Source of the DNA: JBAYDV01 sp041672845
Lineage (GTDB): Bacteria; Bacteroidota; Bacteroidia; Bacteroidales; UBA932
NCBI GenBank assembly: GCA_041672845.1
Contig: JBAYYV010000008.1
Coordinates: 1-22,451, forward strand
Direction: 5' to 3'
DNA: 22,451 nucleotides
Both the position numbers and the translations under genes were made by a program. Below the pieces are notes generated by a model. That model worked only from the letters and a program-made list of their open reading frames with translations. It was not told where the DNA came from and did not search any database. Below, piece by piece: positions 16,941-22,451 of the stretch (position 1 is its first letter; every line of letters starts with the position of its first letter).

Positions 16941-17759
16941 ATGAATATTACAGGTCTTTATAAGTTAGAACAAAATCCCAAAAACCTTTTTACTCTTTTT
17001 GCAGGTCCCTGCGTGATAGAGAATGAAGAAATAACCAGAAGAACGGCAGAAGAGCTTTGTGAGCTTTCATCTAAGTACTCCTTACCTTTCGCCTTTAAAT
17101 CTTCTTATAAAAAGGCTAATCGTTCTCGTATAGATTCTTTTACTGGAATCGGTGATGAAAAAGGTCTAGAAATCCTTCAGAAGATACGTGAAGATTTCGA
17201 TGTCCCTGTATTAACTGATATTCATTCACCAGAAGAAGCTCACTTAGCAGCATCTTATAATATAGATATTCTACAGATTCCCGCCTTCTTATGTCGTCAG
17301 ACCGAATTACTAGTGGCAGCAGGAGAAACCGGTAAAATAATTAATATAAAGAAAGGACAGTTCTTAGCTCCTTCCTCTATGAAATTCTGTGCCGATAAGG
17401 TGGCCTCTACTAATAATAAGAATATTATATTAACAGATCGTGGTACACAGTTCGGATATGGTGATCTTATAATAGATTATCGCGGAATCCCTGTTATGCA
17501 GGCTTTCGGTTATCCAGTATTTCTAGATGCTACTCATTCCCTTCAGCAGCCTAACACTGCTTCAGGTGTTACCGGTGGAAAACCTGAGATGATCTCTACA
17601 GTCTGTCGCGCTGGTATAGCTATAGGTGTAGATGGTTTATTCATCGAAACCCATCCAGATCCTTCAGTAGCCAAGTCTGATGGAGCCAATATGTTAAAAT
17701 TAGATAAAATGGAAGCTTTAATTAAAAGTTTAATTCCTATAAGAAAAGCTATTATATAA
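16941..17759 (+). CDS. kdsA: 3-deoxy-8-phosphooctulonate synthase KdsA, metal-dependent class
   Basis: Condenses arabinose 5-phosphate with phosphoenolpyruvate to make KDO-8-phosphate for the lipopolysaccharide inner core. The 272-residue TIM barrel is full length. It starts LFAGPCVIENEE; Cys24 occupies the position that is Asn in the metal-free E. coli enzyme, and the other metal ligands are present at His199 (DATHS), Glu236 (FIETHPDP) and Asp247 (SDGAN), so it belongs to the metal-dependent class known from Aquifex aeolicus. PEP and phosphate-binding residues are in FKSSYKKANRS, KKGQFLAP and LTDRG. It sits between rarA and mnmE; mnmE begins 11 bases after its stop, which makes cotranscription very likely. 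No kdsB, kdsC or kdsD gene is adjacent. Confidence 0.97.
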   Translation: MNITGLYKLEQNPKNLFTLFAGPCVIENEEITRRTAEELCELSSKYSLPFAFKSSYKKANRSRIDSFTGIGDEKGLEILQKIREDFDVPVLTDIHSPEEAHLAASYNIDILQIPAFLCRQTELLVAAGETGKIINIKKGQFLAPSSMKFCADKVASTNNKNIILTDRGTQFGYGDLIIDYRGIPVMQAFGYPVFLDATHSLQQPNTASGVTGGKPEMISTVCRAGIAIGVDGLFIETHPDPSVAKSDGANMLKLDKMEALIKSLIPIRKAII

Positions 17760-17770
17760 GATTACAAGAT

Positions 17771-19228
17771 ATGAATACTATTTGTGCATTGGCGACAGCC
17801 TCAGGAAATGCAGCTATCGCTATTATACGTATCTCAGGAAAAGATACTTTTAAAATCGTTTCTAAGATTTTTATTCCTGCAGGAAAAAAACCATTTGAAA
17901 AGACTCCTAGTAGTTCTCTTCGCTTCGGTACTATCGTCCCTGATATAAATAAAGAGGATATTAAGGATAAAGATATTATCGATGAGGTCCTAGTCAGTGT
18001 TTTCAGATCCCCTAGATCATATACTGGTGAAAATTCTTGTGAAATATCATGTCACCCTTCCCCATACATTATTCGCAAGATACTAGAATTATTAGTGGAT
18101 AATGGTGCAGATATGGCCACCCCAGGAGAGTTTACCCGAAGAGCTTTCGTTAATAACAAGATGGATCTAGCTCAGGCAGAAGCCGTGGCAGATCTTATCT
18201 CTTCAGAAACTGAATCAGCACATAATGTAGCTATGACACAGATGAGAGGCGGATTTTCCCAAGAACTCAGCGATATGAGAGCCCAGCTCGTACACATCGT
18301 ATCACTCATGGAGCTAGAACTAGATTTTAGTGAACAAGATGTCGAATTCGCAGACAGAAAAGAGCTATCACAGCTAGTCGACAAACTATCGAAACATATA
18401 GTCAAACTAGTAAAAAGCTTCACACTAGGAAACGTAATTAAAAACGGCGTTCCATGTGCCATAGTCGGTGCTACTAATACTGGTAAGAGTACTTTCCTTA
18501 ATGCTATATTAGGAGAAGATTTAGCTATAGTATCTGATATAGATGGTACTACTCGTGATTCCATAGAAGATACCATAAACCTAGGCGGAGTAAGTTTCCG
18601 CTTCATAGATACTGCTGGTATTCGTAATTCTACTGAAACTATAGAGATGATAGGTATCGAACGTACTTATTATAAGATGAGACAAGCATCTGTACTCATC
18701 CTCATGCTAGACGTAAAACGAGAAGATGAAATAAAAAGCTCAATAGAAAACTTCGCAAAAAAACTAAAAGAAACCACTTCTGAAGATACCCTAAAAGAAG
18801 ATCCACGAGATATCTTCATACTAGTAAATAAATGCGACACCATAAAAAAAGAAAAACTAGAGAAAATACTAGAGGGAATAAAACAGAACATAAACGAATA
18901 CCAGCTAAAAGTAAATAAGATCATCCCCCTATCAGCTAAGAAAAAAGAAGGCATAGAAGATTTTACCACAGCCCTCGTAAATTCACAGAAAGACAAATTC
19001 TCAAATCTAGACACTACCCTAGTTACTAACCTACGCCATTATCAAGCACTCTCTAAAAGCTTAGAATCCTTATACCGCGTACAAGACGGAATGAAACAAG
19101 ACATCCCTACCGACCTAATCTCACAAGACATTCGCGAAGCACTATATAATATAGGCACTATCACCGGAGAAATCTCAACAGACGAAATCCTAGGCGACAT
19201 CTTTAAGAATTTCTGTATCGGAAAATGA
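17771..19228 (+). CDS. mnmE: tRNA modification GTPase MnmE (TrmE)
   Basis: With MnmG it builds the carboxymethylaminomethyl group at U34 of certain tRNAs. The 485-residue protein has an N-terminal folate-binding domain (about 1-120, starting MNTICALATASGNAAIAIIR), a helical domain, an inserted Ras-like G domain and the C-terminal catalytic CIGK end (FCIGK). G motifs are G1 GATNTGKS (233-240), G2 DGTTRDS, G3 DTAGI, G4 NKCD and G5 SAKKK. It is about 25-30 residues longer than E. coli MnmE, partly from Lys/Glu-rich stretches between G3 and G4 and around residues 58-70. Codon use is odd: leucine is mostly CTA, whereas TTA and CTT predominate in neighbours, and CTAG occurs 18 times. Frame and motifs are intact, so it should be functional. 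It lies 11 bases after kdsA. Confidence 0.97.
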   Translation: MNTICALATASGNAAIAIIRISGKDTFKIVSKIFIPAGKKPFEKTPSSSLRFGTIVPDINKEDIKDKDIIDEVLVSVFRSPRSYTGENSCEISCHPSPYIIRKILELLVDNGADMATPGEFTRRAFVNNKMDLAQAEAVADLISSETESAHNVAMTQMRGGFSQELSDMRAQLVHIVSLMELELDFSEQDVEFADRKELSQLVDKLSKHIVKLVKSFTLGNVIKNGVPCAIVGATNTGKSTFLNAILGEDLAIVSDIDGTTRDSIEDTINLGGVSFRFIDTAGIRNSTETIEMIGIERTYYKMRQASVLILMLDVKREDEIKSSIENFAKKLKETTSEDTLKEDPRDIFILVNKCDTIKKEKLEKILEGIKQNINEYQLKVNKIIPLSAKKKEGIEDFTTALVNSQKDKFSNLDTTLVTNLRHYQALSKSLESLYRVQDGMKQDIPTDLISQDIREALYNIGTITGEISTDEILGDIFKNFCIGK

Positions 19229-19320
19229 TGACGAGCAGAGGAAAACGAAAACCATTAAAAATGCGTAGAAAGACGGAACTAAAAACATAAAAAAGTTTAT
19301 CAGAGGTTATATTAATAGTA

Positions 19321-22300
19321 TTACACTTCTCCTCCTACTCCTTTAAATTTATCGATAAAAGAAGCTATCTTCTGAAAAACAGTATGCTTTTTAGTTAGAT
19401 ATTTAGGATTTAATGGGCTCATTTTAGGTAAAACCTCATTTAACTCAGTACCATTTTCACTAGCATATTCTCTCTTTAATGATGATAAGATATATCTTTT
19501 AGCTGCTTCCTCATTAAGATTCTCATCACTAATTAATTTACTAACTTCAGTTTTTTGTCGAACTTGAGCATATTTAAAAAACGTTTCTATTATACTAGCT
19601 TTATCATAAATTTTATCTAAATCTGTATCATTAATAAAATCTACTATTAAACTTTCTTTAGCACGATTTCCTATGCTAGAACGAATAATACGACGCATTT
19701 CTACAATTAATGATTCTTTATTTTTAATATTTTTATTATGATCGAAGATTAATTCTAAAATGTAGTCAAGATTTATTTCTTGAGATTTAAGAAGATCTAC
19801 TTCGAAAACCACATCATCCCAGTCGATGCCTGATTCTTCAGATTCTTTACCCTTGTTTTCGCGATGGAACCAGTCTCTAATATCATTATAAGTAGATCGA
19901 TAATCTTGAACAGTTCGTTCTGCTGGTAAATCAATATCCTTCATCGCAGCAATATCTTCATCATTTATAAAGAACGATTTTTTAAACTCTTCCACTTCTT
20001 CACTATTATTTGTATCTATAGATTGAAGTGCTTTTAGACTAGCAAACTCATCATAATTTTGAAGTATGTTTTCGATACGAAGATATTCTCCAAATATTTT
20101 AATGAAGTCTTTTTTATCTTTTTCAGTAATGATTTCTTCTGGTTCAGGGAACTTTTCATTCAATTCTTTTACTACTTCTATATAACCACGACGAGCTTCA
20201 CCTGTAGCTATATCTGTAAAACCTTCCAAATATTCTTTATAGCTCTTCTCTAGTACTACATTTCGAGTATTACTATCTCCGAAAAGAGTAATAGCATCGA
20301 CAGTAGCTTGTTCTAAATCTCTAAAAGTAACAATATTACCAAAAGTCTTAGTGGCATCATAAATACGATTTGTACGGGAAAAGGCTTGAATTAAACCATG
20401 ATAATGCAGATTCTTATCTACGAAAAGTGTATTTAAAGTAGGAGCATCAAAACCAGTAAGGAACATACCTACTATTATAAGTAAATCTATATCCTTATTC
20501 TTTACTTGTTTAGCAATATCACGATAATAATTTTGGAATCCCTTACCATCTATTCCGAAGCTAGTTTTAAAAATTTTATTATAGTCATTTATAGCTGAAG
20601 TTAAAAATTCTTTTGCACTGCTATTCATTGCCGAAGGCTCAAAACTTTCATTAGGAATATCCCCTTTTGCATGTTGCTCTTCATTGGCAGCAAAGGAAAA
20701 AATCGTAGCTATCTTTAAAGGTTTATCATTGTCTTTTTGTAAATTATTTAGCGTTTCATAATAACATTTCGCTGCATCTACACTACTTACGGCAAACATG
20801 GCATTAAAACCTTTTTTACTACCTTCTAATCTGTGGGTCTTTAGTTTATAATTCTGTAAAATATATTTAGAAATCTCTTCAATACGTGTGGGGTGAAGAA
20901 GTGCATTTTTATTTTCGGCTGCACTTAATTTATTTTCATCTAATTCGGTTTCAAAATCCCTAAAATGGGGTCTAACATCATTATAATCTACTTTAAACTT
21001 AAGTACTTTTTCATCTCTAATAGCATCTGTAATAACATATGAATGTAATTCATGACCGAAGACATCAGAAGTAGTCTCGGAACCTAATGCATTCTCAGGA
21101 AAAATAGGTGTGCCAGTAAAACCAAATTGATAATATTTTTTAAACTTCTTTTTAAGATTTTTTTGAGCTTCTCCGAACTGAGAACGATGAGCTTCATCGA
21201 AGATAAATACCACTTGTTTTTTATAAATAGATAGCTTATTCTCTCCTTTCATAAGATTATTTAATTTCTGAATAGTAGTTACTATAATCTTATTATCGTC
21301 TTTATTAATATTCCTTAGAAGTCCTTTAGTACTTTCTGAACCATTAACACTATCGGGAGAAAAACGCTGGTATTCCTTCATAGTCTGATAATCTAAATCT
21401 TTTCTATCTACTACGAAGAATACCTTATCTATAAAATCTAATTCTGTAGCCAGACGTGCTGCTTTAAAACTAGTAAGAGTTTTTCCTGAACCTGTAGTAT
21501 GCCATATGTATCCACCACTTTGTGAATTAGACCAATTTTTAGCAAGATATGAACTTTTTATTTTCCAAAGTATCCTTTCTGTAGCAGCTATCTGATATGG
21601 TCTCATTACCAAAAGAGTGTTATCTATATCAAATACAGAATACTTAAAAATAATATTTAGAAGAGTGTTTTTCTGGAAAAAAGTAGCAGTAAAATCCTTT
21701 AAATCTTTAATAAGGGTATTGTCTGATTTTGCCCAATTCATCGTGAAATCATAGCTATTTTTATTTCTCTTTACAGTATTAGCGAAATAGCGACTATCTG
21801 TTCCATTAGAGATAACGAATATTTGCAAATATTTAAATAGCGAATTATCACTATTGAAACTTTCTTTAGAATAACGGTGTACCTGATTAAATGCTTCACG
21901 AATAGCTACACCACGTTTTTTTAATTCTATCTGTACTAGAGGAATACCATTTACTAATATGCTAACATCATAACGATTAGCCTGAGTTCCTTTCTGCTCG
22001 AACTGAGATATTACCTGAACTTTATTTCTAGTTAGATTAGTTTTATTTACTAGGTAGATATTTTGTATATGACCATCATCAAATACGAAATCGTATATAT
22101 AGTTATCTTGTAGTTTTCTGGTTTTATCGACTGAGTTATCACTGGGTTTGTCTAAATATTCTTCTACAAAACGAGCCCATTCATCATCTGAAAATTTCAT
22201 TTCATTTAGAGTCTGCAGCTGCACTCTTACATTGGATAGCATAGCTTCAGGATTATTAAGATTAGGCATATAATCATAGCCCTGATTTCTTAGATCTCTT

Positions 22301-22428
22301 ATTAAACTTTTTTCTAAACTGGCTTCAGACTGATATACTGCCGATGCTTCGTGAAGTTCTGAATATTTAGTGTATTTGTCTAATACGATGAAATTATTCG
22401 ATTCTGCTATAGGTTTGTAGGTTTTCAT
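19321..22428 (-). CDS. hsdR: Type I restriction enzyme R subunit HsdR
   Basis: The motor and nuclease subunit of a type I restriction-modification complex; with HsdM and HsdS it cuts unmodified foreign DNA after ATP-driven translocation. At 1035 residues it is almost the length of EcoR124I HsdR. The PD-(D/E)XK nuclease is in the N-terminal third: Asp154 (RYDVSI), then Glu168 and Lys170 (QIELKK), with the QXXXY motif QVHRY at 182-186. The SF2 helicase core has Walker A TTGSGKT (311-317, Lys316), DEAH at 411-414 (FIFDEAHRSQ) and motif III-like GFTGTPIF (436-443); later motifs are GMFLTGFDAPTLNTLF and QAFSRTNRI. The helical C-terminal region continues to the end. All catalytic residues are intact. 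It is convergent with mnmE. Partner genes are absent here and are presumably past the right edge, upstream in its direction of transcription. Confidence 0.96.
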   Translation of the reverse strand: MKTYKPIAESNNFIVLDKYTKYSELHEASAVYQSEASLEKSLIRDLRNQGYDYMPNLNNPEAMLSNVRVQLQTLNEMKFSDDEWARFVEEYLDKPSDNSVDKTRKLQDNYIYDFVFDDGHIQNIYLVNKTNLTRNKVQVISQFEQKGTQANRYDVSILVNGIPLVQIELKKRGVAIREAFNQVHRYSKESFNSDNSLFKYLQIFVISNGTDSRYFANTVKRNKNSYDFTMNWAKSDNTLIKDLKDFTATFFQKNTLLNIIFKYSVFDIDNTLLVMRPYQIAATERILWKIKSSYLAKNWSNSQSGGYIWHTTGSGKTLTSFKAARLATELDFIDKVFFVVDRKDLDYQTMKEYQRFSPDSVNGSESTKGLLRNINKDDNKIIVTTIQKLNNLMKGENKLSIYKKQVVFIFDEAHRSQFGEAQKNLKKKFKKYYQFGFTGTPIFPENALGSETTSDVFGHELHSYVITDAIRDEKVLKFKVDYNDVRPHFRDFETELDENKLSAAENKNALLHPTRIEEISKYILQNYKLKTHRLEGSKKGFNAMFAVSSVDAAKCYYETLNNLQKDNDKPLKIATIFSFAANEEQHAKGDIPNESFEPSAMNSSAKEFLTSAINDYNKIFKTSFGIDGKGFQNYYRDIAKQVKNKDIDLLIIVGMFLTGFDAPTLNTLFVDKNLHYHGLIQAFSRTNRIYDATKTFGNIVTFRDLEQATVDAITLFGDSNTRNVVLEKSYKEYLEGFTDIATGEARRGYIEVVKELNEKFPEPEEIITEKDKKDFIKIFGEYLRIENILQNYDEFASLKALQSIDTNNSEEVEEFKKSFFINDEDIAAMKDIDLPAERTVQDYRSTYNDIRDWFHRENKGKESEESGIDWDDVVFEVDLLKSQEINLDYILELIFDHNKNIKNKESLIVEMRRIIRSSIGNRAKESLIVDFINDTDLDKIYDKASIIETFFKYAQVRQKTEVSKLISDENLNEEAAKRYILSSLKREYASENGTELNEVLPKMSPLNPKYLTKKHTVFQKIASFIDKFKGVGGEV

Positions 22429-22451
22429 GTTATTTAGTGCTATTATTCTTT

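Noticed and set aside
18172..19014. Two Ser/Phe-rich open frames on the minus strand opposite mnmE
   Set aside because: They are antisense to the intact mnmE reading frame; their composition is what reversed Glu/Lys/Leu codons give, and there is no start context or homology-like motif.
19229..19320. Possible attachment site, tRNA or terminator at the mnmE-hsdR junction
   Set aside because: I found no cloverleaf, no convincing hairpin and no direct repeat pair bracketing hsdR within the window.
1..22451. CRISPR arrays, insertion sequences, tRNA genes or retron-like RNAs
   Set aside because: All gaps are under about 165 bases, and none contains regularly spaced repeats, terminal inverted repeats or tRNA-like folds.

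Overview
This window is a stretch of AT-rich chromosome (roughly 30% G+C by eye), tightly packed with 15 protein-coding genes. No gap exceeds about 165 bases, and I see no tRNA, rRNA, CRISPR array or transposase. Several things point to an anaerobic or microaerophilic member of the Bacteroidota, probably Bacteroidales. These are a TamL-type lipoprotein Omp85 barrel, the short (465-residue) arginine decarboxylase common in this phylum, a [FeFe]-hydrogenase maturase beside a flavodiiron protein, KDO and dTDP-rhamnose genes (so a Gram-negative envelope), and several exact TAnnTTTG boxes upstream of genes, which is the Bacteroidota -7 promoter element. Clear Shine-Dalgarno sequences are absent; most starts are preceded by A/T-rich sequence, as expected for this phylum.

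Layout. (1) 30-5910, minus strand: ligA, a flavodiiron protein (fprA type), a YihY/BrkB membrane protein and hydG, spaced 30, 51 and 91 bases apart in transcription order. They may form one operon that places an O2/NO-reducing protein beside an oxygen-sensitive hydrogenase maturase. (2) 6014-9146, plus strand: an exported alpha/beta hydrolase, an APH-fold sugar kinase resembling N-acetylhexosamine 1-kinase, and rfbC with its own promoter. (3) 9190-11379, minus strand: an SPOUT RNA methyltransferase downstream of arginine decarboxylase speA. (4) 11511-13793, plus strand: the TamL/Omp85 gene, divergent from speA. (5) 13823-15394, minus strand: an RlmD-type rRNA methyltransferase. (6) 15558-19228, plus strand: rarA, kdsA and mnmE. 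(7) 19321-22428, minus strand: a full-length type I restriction subunit HsdR, whose modification and specificity partners must lie outside the window, most likely past the right edge.

Most genes are housekeeping or envelope genes: DNA repair and replication (ligA, rarA), RNA modification (rlmD, SpoU methylase, mnmE), lipopolysaccharide and sugar metabolism (kdsA, rfbC, kinase), outer-membrane assembly (tamL), polyamines (speA) and anaerobic H2 metabolism with oxygen defence (hydG, fprA). HsdR is the only recognisable defence component. I do not see a convincing new multi-gene system. The points most worth checking are the ligA-fprA-yihY-hydG grouping, the unusual codon use of mnmE (CTA leucine and many CTAG sites), the back-to-back promoters between speA and tamL, and the type I locus running off the edge.
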